NCBI GenBank assembly: GCA_028822935.1
Contig: JAPKCM010000012.1
Span: 1 to 64,000, forward strand
DNA length: 64,000 bases
Direction of reading: 5' to 3'
DNA from: Akkermansiaceae bacterium
Lineage (GTDB): Bacteria > Verrucomicrobiota > Verrucomicrobiia > Verrucomicrobiales > Akkermansiaceae
Positions within the stretch are counted from its first letter, which is position 1; every line of letters starts with the position of its first letter. The notes under the pieces were generated by a model. The model ran no database searches and was not told the origin of the DNA. It was given only the letters and a program-made list of their open reading frames with translations. A program made the position numbers and the translations under genes. Below are positions 27,177 through 35,785 of the stretch, in pieces.

Positions 27177-28657
27177 AAGCTCTCCTTCAAAAACGAATTC
27201 TCATCCCCCTTTCCGCAGTCCTCCTGATCATCGCCTTGATCGTCGGTAGCGGGAACAGCGATGCTGACACCACCCTCAATCATACCGTGAAGCGGGGCGA
27301 TTTTGTCATCTCCATTGTCGAAGGAGGAACACTGGAAGCCGTCAACGAGGTCGTCGTCAAAAACACCATCGATGGCGATTCACGCATCATCTGGCTCATC
27401 CCCGAAGGAACATACGTCAAAAAGGACGACCTCCTTGTTGAGTTCGACACCGGCGAAGCTGAAAAAAATGTCGAAGAACAACGCGTCGAATTTGAGTCCC
27501 GCCAGGCCGCCCTCGTCAAGGCCGAGAACGACCTCATCATCACCAGGAGCACCTCGGAAAGTGACATCAGCACAGCCAAGCTGGACGTCGAATTCGCCAC
27601 CATGGACCTGGAGAAATTTGAGAAGCTCGAACGCATCCACAAGGTCCGTGAAGCAGAACTTAAAATCGACACCGCCGAGGAAGCCCTTAAGCTCGCCCAG
27701 CAGCGCTACGAATGGTCGATCAAACTCTCCGATAAAGGATACGAAACCAAAAGCCAGGTCGATCGTGACAAGCTGGATGTCAGCCTGAAATCAAAGGAAT
27801 TCGAAACAGCCAAAAGCACCCACCAGATGCTTGAAACCTTCGACCTTCAAAAAGAATACGCCGAATTTGTCTCAAATAAAAAGGAAACGATCGCCAGCCT
27901 CGACCGCGTCATCAAGCAAGGTGAAAGTAAAATCGCCCAGGACGAAGCCGCCGTGAGCTCCTCCAAGATCACTCTCAAGCTCACCGAGAGCAGTCTGGCC
28001 AAACGCATCGCACAACTCAAGGCCACCAAAGTCAAAGCCCCGCAGGACGGGCTCGTCATTTACGCAAAACCCCGCAGCCGCTGGGGCGATGATGCCCAAA
28101 TCGCCGAGGGCTCGACCGTCCGCAACCGGGCCACCCTCATCTCCATTCCCGATGTCTCCTCGATGAAGGTTTCGGTCAAGATTCACGAATCCATGATCAG
28201 CCAGATCAAGAAAGGCCAAAAAGCCTACATCGTTCTGGATTCCCTCCCCGACCAACGCTTCGACGGAGAAGTCACCAAGGTCGCCATCCTCCCCGACAGC
28301 GACCGAAACTGGTCTAATCCAGACCTCAAGGTCTACGCCACCGAAATCACCATCGGCGGCACCATCGAGGGCGTGAAACCCGGCATTTCCGCCAAGGTCG
28401 AAATCGTGATCGAGGAACTCACCAACGTCCTCACCGTCCCCATCCAGGCCGTCACCAGCGTCGATGGCAAACAGCTCTGCTACCGCAACAACGGAGGGGA
28501 CCTCGAACCCCTCGAAGTGGAGGTTGGCAAGTTCAACACCAAATACATCGAGATCAGATCCGGCCTCGAAGAAGATCAGGAAATCATCCTCAACCCGCCT
28601 CTCGACAACCGGATCAACCTTACCGGAGAAACCACCGACGACAACTCCTCGGAGTAA
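27173..28657 (+). CDS. MacA/HlyD-type periplasmic adaptor
   Basis: 494 aa. N-terminal membrane anchor near residues 7-23 (ILIPLSAVLLIIALIVG). Lipoyl half-motifs flank a long coiled coil (NVEEQRVEFESRQAALVKAE to KRIAQLKATKVKAPQDGLVI), then beta-barrel (KVSVKIHESMISQIKKGQKA) and membrane-proximal domains (TNVLTVPIQAVTSVDGK). Connects the ABC transporter to the TolC-like duct. Overlaps the duct gene by 4 bases and precedes the ATPase gene by 5 bases. Confidence 0.9.
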   Translation: MKALLQKRILIPLSAVLLIIALIVGSGNSDADTTLNHTVKRGDFVISIVEGGTLEAVNEVVVKNTIDGDSRIIWLIPEGTYVKKDDLLVEFDTGEAEKNVEEQRVEFESRQAALVKAENDLIITRSTSESDISTAKLDVEFATMDLEKFEKLERIHKVREAELKIDTAEEALKLAQQRYEWSIKLSDKGYETKSQVDRDKLDVSLKSKEFETAKSTHQMLETFDLQKEYAEFVSNKKETIASLDRVIKQGESKIAQDEAAVSSSKITLKLTESSLAKRIAQLKATKVKAPQDGLVIYAKPRSRWGDDAQIAEGSTVRNRATLISIPDVSSMKVSVKIHESMISQIKKGQKAYIVLDSLPDQRFDGEVTKVAILPDSDRNWSNPDLKVYATEITIGGTIEGVKPGISAKVEIVIEELTNVLTVPIQAVTSVDGKQLCYRNNGGDLEPLEVEVGKFNTKYIEIRSGLEEDQEIILNPPLDNRINLTGETTDDNSSE

Positions 28658-28662
28658 CGCCC

Positions 28663-29382
28663 ATGTCCGATTCCGACCCAGCAGCCGAGACCACCGAAGT
28701 CATTCGCATCCGGAACGTCGAAAAGATTTTTCAAGTCGGCGAAGTCCAGGTCCACGCTCTTCGCGGCATCAACCTCACGATTCAACAAGGCGAATTCGTA
28801 GCCATCATGGGACCCTCAGGCTCCGGGAAATCAACCCTCCTTAATATCCTCGGCTGCCTCGACCGCCCCACCACCGGTGAGTATCACCTCGGAGGCGAGG
28901 ATGTCGCACAAATGAATGACGACACCCTTTCCGCGGCCCGGGGAAAGCGACTCGGTTTCATCTTCCAGTCCTACAATCTCATCGCCCAACTCACCGTTCT
29001 CGAAAATATCCAAGTTCCTCTCATCTACCAACAGGAGGATCTCGAAAAACACAAGGAACGCTGCATCGAACTCGGAAACCTCGTCGGCCTCAACGATCGC
29101 CTCGACCACCGGCCCAATCAACTCTCAGGGGGACAACAACAACGAGTCGCCATCGCCCGCTCACTCGTCAACGAACCCCTCATGATTCTCGCCGACGAAC
29201 CGACCGGAAATCTCGATTCACAAACCGAAATCGAGGTCCTCAACATCATTGATGACCTCAATAAGCAGGGCCGCACCATCGTGCTCGTCACACACGACGA
29301 CAGCGTTTCCCACCATGCCCACCGCGTCATCCACATGAAGGACGGTGTGATAGCGCGTGAGGTTATCAACCAAAAGCCGTGA
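28663..29382 (+). CDS. MacB-type ABC transporter ATPase
   Basis: 239 aa. Walker A GPSGSGKSTLLNILG (near residue 47), Q-loop FIFQSYNLIAQLTV, signature LSGGQQQRVAIARSL, Walker B MILADEPTGNLDS, H-loop VTHD. This is the LolD/MacB class of ATPase that powers mechanotransmission rather than pumping through its own channel. Overlaps the permease gene by 4 bases (GTGA). Confidence 0.95.
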   Translation: MSDSDPAAETTEVIRIRNVEKIFQVGEVQVHALRGINLTIQQGEFVAIMGPSGSGKSTLLNILGCLDRPTTGEYHLGGEDVAQMNDDTLSAARGKRLGFIFQSYNLIAQLTVLENIQVPLIYQQEDLEKHKERCIELGNLVGLNDRLDHRPNQLSGGQQQRVAIARSLVNEPLMILADEPTGNLDSQTEIEVLNIIDDLNKQGRTIVLVTHDDSVSHHAHRVIHMKDGVIAREVINQKP

Positions 29383-30665
29383 TCTCCTCCCACTTCCTCA
29401 ACACCGTCCAGCTCGGCATCAAAAGCCTCCTGCTGCACAAGCTCCGCTCGGGGCTCACCATGCTGGGCATCATCTTTGGCGTCTGCTCCGTCATCGCCAT
29501 GCTCGCGATTGGCGAAGGCGCCTCCTACGAAGCTCAGGAACGGATCAAACGACTCGGCAGCGAGAACATCATCGTCAACAGCATCAAGCCACCCGAGGAC
29601 AACCAACAAAACTCCGGCGGCCGATCCTTCTCGGTCGAATACGGCATCACCTACAAGGACGTCACCCGCATTCAAGACACCATCCCCGGCGTCGAGCGCG
29701 TCGTCCCCATGCGCATCATCCGCGAGAACATCCGCTTCGACCGAAGCCAGGAATCAGGACAAGTCATTGGCACCCTTCCCGCCTATGCCCTCGTGCAGAA
29801 TGTCGACCTCGTGGCCGGCCGCTTTCTCACCCCGACCGATGAACGATTCCAACGCAACGTCTGCGTCATCACCGAGGATCTCGTCCGAAAACTCTTCCCC
29901 TATCAAGACCCGCTCAAATCCGCCGTCCGCGTTAAAGAAAGCTACTACAATATCGTCGGAATCGTGGATGAAACCGGCACCTCCAAACAACGCCCCCAAA
30001 TGGGCGATAGCCAAGGGGAAGCCGTCGATAACAACATCTACATTCCCCTCTCCACCGCCCGCTCCCGCTTCGGCGAGACACTTGTCAAGCGAAGCTCCGG
30101 CAGCATAAGCGCGGAGCGTGTCGAGCTCCACCGCCTCATCGTCCGAATGACCGATCCCAAGGCCGTCATCTCGGGTGAGCAGCAGATCCAGCACCTCTTA
30201 AATCACTTCCACGAAAAAAAGGACTTCGAACTCATCGTCCCCCTTCAGCTCCTCCGCGAAGCCGAGGCCACCAAGCGCATGTTCAACATTGTTCTCGGCT
30301 CCATCGCCGCCATCTCGCTTCTCGTCGGCGGCATCGGCATCATGAACATTATGCTCGCCACTGTCACCGAACGCACCCGCGAGATCGGCGTCCGCCGTGC
30401 TCTCGGCGCAAAGCGCAAGGACATCATCGTTCAGTTCCTCATCGAAACGATCGTCCTCTCCGTCGGCGGCGGAATCATCGGAGTCCTCCTCGGAATCCTT
30501 GTCCCTTTGTGCGTCTCCTACTTTACCGAAATGAAGACCATCATCACCGCCTGGTCCGTCTTTCTCGCCTTCGGCATCTCAGGCCTTACCGGCATCATCT
30601 TCGGCATCTACCCCGCCTCCCAAGCCGCCAAGCTCGACCCCATCGACGCCCTCCGCCAAGAGTAA
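29379..30665 (+). CDS. MacB-type ABC permease, FtsX family
   Basis: 428 aa from GTG 29379, overlapping the ATPase stop. First transmembrane helix near residues 20-42 (LRSGLTMLGIIFGVCSVIAM), a large periplasmic MacB core domain (residues about 50-300), then three helices with the signature ERTREIGVRRALGAKRKDI near 340 and GISGLTGIIFGIYPASQAAK at the end. Together with the preceding three genes it makes a MacAB-TolC-type exporter for peptides, lipids or antibiotics; the cargo is unknown. A GC-hairpin repeat follows the stop. Confidence 0.93.
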   Translation: MISSHFLNTVQLGIKSLLLHKLRSGLTMLGIIFGVCSVIAMLAIGEGASYEAQERIKRLGSENIIVNSIKPPEDNQQNSGGRSFSVEYGITYKDVTRIQDTIPGVERVVPMRIIRENIRFDRSQESGQVIGTLPAYALVQNVDLVAGRFLTPTDERFQRNVCVITEDLVRKLFPYQDPLKSAVRVKESYYNIVGIVDETGTSKQRPQMGDSQGEAVDNNIYIPLSTARSRFGETLVKRSSGSISAERVELHRLIVRMTDPKAVISGEQQIQHLLNHFHEKKDFELIVPLQLLREAEATKRMFNIVLGSIAAISLLVGGIGIMNIMLATVTERTREIGVRRALGAKRKDIIVQFLIETIVLSVGGGIIGVLLGILVPLCVSYFTEMKTIITAWSVFLAFGISGLTGIIFGIYPASQAAKLDPIDALRQE

Positions 30666-30684
30666 GACGGAAGACCTCTCAAGG

Positions 30685-30716
30685 AAAGGAGCCGCGGCGC
30701 CTCGCCGCTCAGCTTC
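30685..30716. repeat. Dispersed GC-hairpin repeat, copy B
   Basis: AAAGGAGCCGCGGCGCC... with hairpin GCGGCG-CCT-CGCCGC, then TCAGCTTC. Same element as at 17412 and 61859. The loop change keeps the stem intact. The rest of the gap to 30925 holds TCTCAAGGAAAG twice and GTTGAACGTTCA, but no gene. Confidence 0.7.
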
Positions 30717-30925
30717 GCATGCCCCACAACCACCTGTCCGCCTTCTCAAGGAAAGAAGCCTGAAAGGCGAAGGAGGAAACCTTCGACGTTGAACGTTCAC
30801 TCCCTCCCCTCAAGCAGGAAACCCATTCAAACCTCAACGTCTCCCCAACAAATACAATGGGTCGTGAACCCGGAAGTCATCCCTTCTAAGAGAGAATATT
30901 TACAAAGAATCCAGCCATCAGAACT

Positions 30926-31981
30926 TTAAAGCTCTTCGACGATATAAAACCGACGACTCTCGGCTGAGGTATCAGTAAATGATGTTTCCTCTCCCTCGCT
31001 GGCCAATCCATCTTCCAGGTCCGGCCAGCTCTGGGGAGCTCCGCGAAGGTCATCGGAGGCACGGATCACATAAATTTTCCCAGGCTTGGAGTTCCAGGTT
31101 AACTCCACTTCGCCATTCTCGGGGTTACGCTCAACCTTCGTAATTACCAGACCACGGACACTTGAGGCATCTCCCTGCTCGAGCTTAAAACCATTCAAGC
31201 CAACGAATTCGCCATGCACTGCCGACCCCTTGGATAGTGCGGCAATCCGCAAGACCAATTCTTCGCCATCAAGCGAATCAAACGAGAAAACCTGGGTTGA
31301 ACTCAATTCCAGTGGGTCACCCCCTTCCAAATTGGGAGCAGTGCCAGAGAGCACTTCATTCTCGGCAGGATTCCCGCCGGAGAGACTGTTGGTCATACGC
31401 CCCAAGATTGGCTCTCCAAAAGTAGTCCCTCCATCCGACGAGACCTCGATCGTAAAATCTGAATTCATGTGTTCCACATCATGAAAAAAGGCTGTCATCT
31501 CGTAACTGGCCTGAGGCAGCCCCGCGAAACGAAGTTGAAAATAAGTCGGAGTTCCAGTCGTTCCGTCCCAAGCTCCATTGCCACTCTGGGCCCTGCGGGC
31601 ATCCGCACCGATCCAGTCGCGGAGAAGATTAACATTGTTCCCAATCCAGGTGGCTGCTTGCCCGGCTGCCCTGCTAATCGATTGCTGCACGCTAGCTGCA
31701 TCGGTATTTGGCCATTCAGGCGTCATCGTCACCGTGGTCATTCCAGTCTCGGCAAAATCCACCTCGTAACTGGCTGTTATTTGAGTCGTCGGATCCTCGT
31801 GCGCGGCATGGTAACACATGAACCCGGATTCCTGATAAAGAGCATTCGTGGGATCAGCCGGATCATCCAGAACAGGCGATCCACCACCCCCTTGGGCGCT
31901 ATTAAAATCCACCCAAAACTGGGCAGATAAAACCGATTGGCTGGCAATGAAAACAGCAAGGGCAGAGGATATTGTGCGCAT
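30926..31981 (-). CDS. Exported protein, unknown function
   Basis: 351 aa from ATG 31981, which yields a signal peptide (MRTISSALAVFIASQSVLSA); the longer frame from 32065 adds 28 residues that do not fit. Residues about 25-260 are a beta-rich domain starting FWVDFNSAQGGGGSPV, resembling PEP-CTERM-associated and other secreted PVC proteins, with FAGLPQASYEMTAFFHDVEH and FVGLNGFKLEQ. A C-terminal module (VELTWNSKPGKIYVIRASDD to RRFYIVEEL) has the fibronectin-like pattern common at the ends of verrucomicrobial exported proteins. Possibly cell-surface. Single gene. Confidence 0.7.
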   Translation of the reverse strand: MRTISSALAVFIASQSVLSAQFWVDFNSAQGGGGSPVLDDPADPTNALYQESGFMCYHAAHEDPTTQITASYEVDFAETGMTTVTMTPEWPNTDAASVQQSISRAAGQAATWIGNNVNLLRDWIGADARRAQSGNGAWDGTTGTPTYFQLRFAGLPQASYEMTAFFHDVEHMNSDFTIEVSSDGGTTFGEPILGRMTNSLSGGNPAENEVLSGTAPNLEGGDPLELSSTQVFSFDSLDGEELVLRIAALSKGSAVHGEFVGLNGFKLEQGDASSVRGLVITKVERNPENGEVELTWNSKPGKIYVIRASDDLRGAPQSWPDLEDGLASEGEETSFTDTSAESRRFYIVEEL

Positions 31982-32211
31982 ACATGATGCTTTTAAAACA
32001 TTCCCCCCAGTCAACAAGCTCGTATCACCCAGCCAACACGGCTCCAAAGACGATGCAATATTCAATGATCCTGCTCGTAAAAATCACCGCAACCAAGCAA
32101 TCCCCAGCGCCTCTGCGTGAGCCCCCTCCCCCCAACCAAGCTCACAAAACGGAGGTCGAGTTGGGAAAGCAGTCCCAGCTTTCTGAGTGAAAAGATCATC
32201 TGGGAGCAGTG

Positions 32212-32493
32212 ATGAGCTCGCAGACCATATTATCCCTGGAAAAGACCGATGTCCATCGCACCAACTCAGCAGAAAGTCGATCAAACTACGTGGCAGTCAG
32301 TTGTACTTGGTCGGAGATTTTGGAAGAACAGTTGCAGGCTCGCAAGGTTGATACTCGGAGTTGAAAGCTTCCCGCGCCCGCTTGCAAAATCTTCGACAAG
32401 ATCTGGGATTATGATGATTGGATCAAAGAAGCGGGGATTTTTTACACCGATTTTCGGAGACTCATGGAGGAATGGAAAGCCGGGCGCTTTTGA
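32212..32493 (+). pseudogene. Small ORF interrupted by one in-frame TGA
   Basis: ATG 32212 has a GGGAG ribosome site (32202-32206). It reads 50 codons (MSSQTILSLEKTDVHRTNSA... to KVDTRS), meets TGA at 32362-32364, and continues in the same frame for 42 codons, including KIFDKIWDYDDWIKEAGIFY and RRLMEEWKAGRF, to TGA 32491-32493. Both halves look like protein, so one 94-residue gene with a nonsense mutation is the simplest reading. I do not recognise the family. Two separate tiny genes, or recoding of the TGA, are less likely. Confidence 0.4.
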
Positions 32494-32621
32494 AGCACTA
32501 CTTGATATGACTTCCTGGTCCAAGCTCCTGAAAGCCAAGTCCACTGGCATCAGAGCCAGTAGACTCGCTTAGCCGTCGTCCCATCGAGCGTCCATCGGTT
32601 GATCGCCCAAATTCCAGACAC

Positions 32622-32656
32622 AAAAAAACCGGGCGGGGATTGCTCCCCGACCGGTT
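32622..32656 (-). terminator. Intrinsic terminator of rpsA
   Basis: On the minus strand ACCGGTCGGGGA pairs with TCCCCGCCCGGT (one mismatch) over a GCAA tetraloop, followed by T7. Confidence 0.9.
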
Positions 32657-32678
32657 GTGATTTTTGTCAGTCCGAGGA

Positions 32679-34394
32679 CTACTCGGAGGGGCTCCACTCC
32701 TCGGATTCGTCGTTGGAGGTCGATGCGAGGTTGAATGCCTGCTCGAGTCCAACGAGGTCGCTGGATGGACGAAGCGTCTCGAAGCTTGCGGACTCCTTCT
32801 TGAGCTCCTCTTCGGTGTAAGCAACGGCCTTGATGGAGAGACCAATGCGGCGCTCGATCTTGTCGACCTTGATGACGCGGGCGTCGACATCGTCGCCCAC
32901 CTTGATGACATCCTTGACTTTCTCCACGTGCTCTTCGCTAAGCTGCGAGATGTGGATGAGTCCGTCGATATCGCCATCGAGGCTGACGAATGCTCCGAAG
33001 GAAGCAATCTTGGCAACCGTTCCTTTGACGAGATCGCCAACCTTGAACTTACCGTCGATGTCTGACCATGGATCGTTATCAAGCTGCTTGATACCGAGGG
33101 AAACACGCTGGTTTTCCTTGTCGATCGAGAGCACCACTGCTTCCACTTCTTCGTTCTTCTTGAGAATCTCGGATGGGTGGTTGATCTTGCGGGTCCAGGA
33201 AAGGTCGGAGACGTGGATCATGCCATCGATACCCTCTTCCAGGCCAACGAAGGCACCGTAAGCGGTAAGGTTGCGCACCTCGCCTTTGATTTCCTTGCCG
33301 ATTGGGTAACGCGCTTCGATGGCGTCCCATGGATTCTCTTCGAGCTGGCGAACGCCAAGGGAGATTTTCTGCTCCTCGATGCTGATGCCAAGAACGACGG
33401 CCTTGATCTCTTGATCGAGTTCGAGCACGTCGGATGGGCGCGTGATGCGCTTGACCCAGGAGAGCTCGGAAACGTGAACGAGACCTTCGACACCCTTCTC
33501 GATTTCGATAAAGGCTCCGTAAGGAAGAAGCTTGGTGACTTTTCCAGCAACCTCGGCCCCGATTGGGAAACGAGCTTCGATGTCCGCCCATGGGTTGTCG
33601 GTCATCTGCTTGAAGCCAAGTGAGACGCGCTCTTTCTCGCGGTCCACATCGAGAATCTGTACTTCGACCATTTGGCCGATGCGGAGCATCTCGGATGGGT
33701 GAGAAATACGACCCCAGCTCATGTCAGTGATGTGGAGGAGTCCGTCCATGCCCTGGAGATCGACGAAGGCACCGAAATCGGTGATATTCTTGACCTGACC
33801 TTCGACCTTATCACCAACAGTGACGGTACGGAGGAATTCCTGACGGAGTTCGGCGCGCTCGGCTTCGATCACTTCACGGCGACTAAGAACGAGATTCTTG
33901 CGGTCGTCGTTGACCTTGACGATTTTAAATTCGTAAACGTTACCAACATATTCCTGAAGGTCGCGTGGTGGGATAATATCCACTTGTGAGCCTGGGAGGA
34001 AAGCTTCCACACCGACGTTGACCATGAGGCCACCTTTGACGGCTGATTTGACTTTTCCTTTGACGAGACCACCGGCTTCGTAGACGGCCATGATCTTGTC
34101 CCAGTTCTGCTTGTGAGCTGCTTTCTCTTTGGAGAGGACGATCAGTCCTTCATCATCTTCGAGACGCTCGAGGAGAACTTCGACTTCGTCACCGACTTCG
34201 ATCTCTTCGTCTTCGAACTCTGAAACTGGAATTGCTCCTTCGGATTTGTATCCGATATCCACCACAACAACTTGTGGGCGGATGTCTAGGATCGTGCCAT
34301 TGACAATCGATCCTTCATTAAATTCGCGGAAGTGCTCATCGATGAGGGCTGAAAGCTCTTCATTGATTGGCGCCGCAACGGCGGGGTTACTCAT
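32679..34394 (-). CDS. rpsA: 30S ribosomal protein S1
   Basis: 571 aa. Six S1 RNA-binding repeats at about residues 28-95, 112-180, 195-265, 280-350, 367-437 and 453-522, recognisable by GxxVxGxVxxxxxxGAFVxL and HVS/HIS-ELSW. The first two are more diverged, as in other S1 proteins, and bind the ribosome; the rest bind mRNA. Acidic C-terminal tail (SNDESEEWSPSE). No strong Shine-Dalgarno, as usual for rpsA. A tandem 11-bp repeat upstream and a good terminator downstream frame a single-gene unit. Confidence 0.96.
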   Translation of the reverse strand: MSNPAVAAPINEELSALIDEHFREFNEGSIVNGTILDIRPQVVVVDIGYKSEGAIPVSEFEDEEIEVGDEVEVLLERLEDDEGLIVLSKEKAAHKQNWDKIMAVYEAGGLVKGKVKSAVKGGLMVNVGVEAFLPGSQVDIIPPRDLQEYVGNVYEFKIVKVNDDRKNLVLSRREVIEAERAELRQEFLRTVTVGDKVEGQVKNITDFGAFVDLQGMDGLLHITDMSWGRISHPSEMLRIGQMVEVQILDVDREKERVSLGFKQMTDNPWADIEARFPIGAEVAGKVTKLLPYGAFIEIEKGVEGLVHVSELSWVKRITRPSDVLELDQEIKAVVLGISIEEQKISLGVRQLEENPWDAIEARYPIGKEIKGEVRNLTAYGAFVGLEEGIDGMIHVSDLSWTRKINHPSEILKKNEEVEAVVLSIDKENQRVSLGIKQLDNDPWSDIDGKFKVGDLVKGTVAKIASFGAFVSLDGDIDGLIHISQLSEEHVEKVKDVIKVGDDVDARVIKVDKIERRIGLSIKAVAYTEEELKKESASFETLRPSSDLVGLEQAFNLASTSNDESEEWSPSE

Positions 34395-34476
34395 AACTGT
34401 AGGTTAAGGTTGGGTTGGTTTGGTTAATCGTCCAGACGACAAGTTGCCCCACTGGATAAAACAAACATTGCGGGGC

Positions 34477-34507
34477 GCTGACCTGCTTGCTTTTCCGCTG
34501 ACCTGCC
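34477..34507 (-). promoter_or_regulatory. Direct repeat upstream of rpsA
   Basis: CGCTGACCTGC occurs at 34477-34487 and 34497-34507, 20 bases start to start, near two helical turns. It lies 83-113 bases before rpsA. It could bind a dimeric regulator, but no regulator is known to me for it. Confidence 0.25.
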
Positions 34508-34569
34508 CTTGATCGATCAATGGCTGGCCCTAACCTAAAGAGGCCCCGAAGGGCTTCCGAAGGTGAGAA

Positions 34570-34646
<77 letters not shown>

Positions 34647-34663
34647 TTTATTCGCGGACCGGC

Positions 34664-34691
34664 ACTCTAGTGATCGCGCCCCAGCTGTCAA
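34664..34691 (-). promoter_or_regulatory. Promoter of tRNA-Arg
   Basis: On the minus strand TTGACA (34691-34686) and TAGAGT (34669-34664) are spaced by 16 bases, placing the start about 10 bases before the tRNA. A GC-rich discriminator (GTCCGCG) follows, as in stringently controlled genes. Confidence 0.6.
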
Positions 34692-34795
34692 GACTCCGGA
34701 GGAATATTTTGGAGAAAGTTAAATCGCCCTGAAAGCGCCCTCTCCAAGGCCTCGAGGTGAGAAAGAGGGCTCCTCTTTGTAATCGCAGAAATATC

Positions 34796-34815
34796 CCCGA
34801 TCTCCCAAGATCGGG
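34796..34815 (+). promoter_or_regulatory. Hairpin directly before a start codon
   Basis: CCCGATC-TCCCAA-GATCGGG, a perfect 7-bp stem, ends 4 bases before ATG 34820 and leaves no free Shine-Dalgarno. Resembles the hairpin at 2149-2173 (shared CCGATCTCC). Either a translational control element or an insertion of a dispersed repeat. Confidence 0.4.
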
Positions 34816-34819
34816 ACAG

Positions 34820-35134
34820 ATGAAAAATGAAACCTATCTCGGCATTAAGGGACACGTTATTTGTATCGATCCAGTCACAGGCCAGGAGCGCTGGCGCCGC
34901 CCTTTGAAAGGCGGTCACCTTACCACCCTAAATGTAATGGAAGAGACGATCATCGCCCATACAAAGGGGGAACTCTTTGGCCTGAGACGCTCGACCGGGG
35001 AAATTCTCTGGTGCAATCCCCTCACCGGGTTGGGTTATGGGAACTGCATCATCGCATCCAACGACCCCAACACCGATGTCGTGATCGCTGCGCAGCAGCA
35101 AGATGCTTCAGGAGCGGGCGCTGGAGCATATTAG
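34820..35134 (+). CDS. Small PQQ-like beta-propeller protein
   Basis: 104 aa from ATG 34820; upstream in-frame codons run through a hairpin. It reads ETYLGIKGHVICIDPVTGQE, WRRPLKG, then AHTKGELFGLRRSTGEILW and GLGYGNCII. These are repeats of the PQQ/quinoprotein propeller strand pattern (G.L.ALD..TG..LW), but there is sequence for only about two blades where a full propeller needs six to eight. Small conserved proteins of this size exist, so it may assemble as an oligomer. No signal peptide, so cytoplasmic. Function unknown. Confidence 0.65.
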   Translation: MKNETYLGIKGHVICIDPVTGQERWRRPLKGGHLTTLNVMEETIIAHTKGELFGLRRSTGEILWCNPLTGLGYGNCIIASNDPNTDVVIAAQQQDASGAGAGAY

Positions 35135-35212
35135 CCCCCAGATTTTTCTTCTAATTTGCTCTCCGGAAGTTTTTATGGAATAAATCCAACCCTCCAGACG
35201 CTTATTTATCAG

Positions 35213-35617
35213 ATGCCTCGCCAACTTTCAGCCTCCATCTTCCTTCTGGGAATGGTGCTGCTTGTGCTCCTGAAGCAACCACTACTGGCTTACTGTCCCT
35301 GTTCGGAGAACTTTTTCGTCGAGGAATGTGGCTGCGCTGAAGTCGTGCAAGATGTCTGCCCCTGTCAACAGACAGAAAAGGCCCCCTGCGATGACTGCGG
35401 AAAAGTCATCTTGCTCGATCTCGATGAGCTTTTCTGGTCCTCCATCGAGGTTCCCAATGGCTCGGAGGTAAAAGTGAGCGCGACCGCTCAGGGCAAAACT
35501 CCGGGAAAGGCTCAGGCCATTTCCTCTCGAACCTTTTCTTACGTTCTGCCCGAGACCCGGCCACCGTCCCCCGGCGGCCTGCCGCTCTATCTTTCTCTCG
35601 GTGTGCTCAGACTGTGA
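35213..35617 (+). CDS. Exported cysteine-rich protein, likely partner of the 35786 gene
   Basis: 134 aa from ATG 35213 (the frame open from 35156 lacks a sensible start). Residues 7-26 are a signal peptide or anchor (ASIFLLGMVLLVLLKQPLLA). Directly after it eight cysteines fall into four pairs within 35 residues: CPC (28, 30), CGC (39, 41), CPC (49, 51) and CDDC (59, 62). The rest is beta-like (LDLDELFWSSIEVPNGSEVKV) with a Pro-rich tail. Such pairs suggest binding of copper, zinc or another soft metal, or disulfide chemistry. No family recognised. A terminator separates it from the downstream barrel gene, which carries TGA codons where cysteines are expected. Confidence 0.65.
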   Translation: MPRQLSASIFLLGMVLLVLLKQPLLAYCPCSENFFVEECGCAEVVQDVCPCQQTEKAPCDDCGKVILLDLDELFWSSIEVPNGSEVKVSATAQGKTPGKAQAISSRTFSYVLPETRPPSPGGLPLYLSLGVLRL

Positions 35618-35693
35618 TTTGTGGCGTGATCCTTTGATCTCGTTCCAAGCAATTTCACATCTCTGCTTCTAGCCAACCTCGGCCGAAGCGCGC

Positions 35694-35721
35694 GTGAAGT
35701 CTCTCATGACTTCACTTTTTC
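35694..35721 (+). terminator. Intrinsic terminator
   Basis: GTGAAGTC pairs perfectly with GACTTCAC over a 6-base loop, followed by T5. It lies 77 bases after the Cys-rich gene and 65 bases before the barrel gene, so it either ends the first transcript or lets only part of it read through. Confidence 0.85.
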
Positions 35722-35785
35722 TTAAAACCTCAGCGGACAAAATGTCGCCAAAGGCCATTTCATCCGCCCTTTCTCTTCTCTAATC

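Noticed and set aside
32249-32572. 107-residue frame beginning MSIAPTQQ
   Set aside because: The other frame (ATG 32212, good ribosome site) has far more protein-like text, though broken by a TGA. The 32249 frame has no ribosome site.
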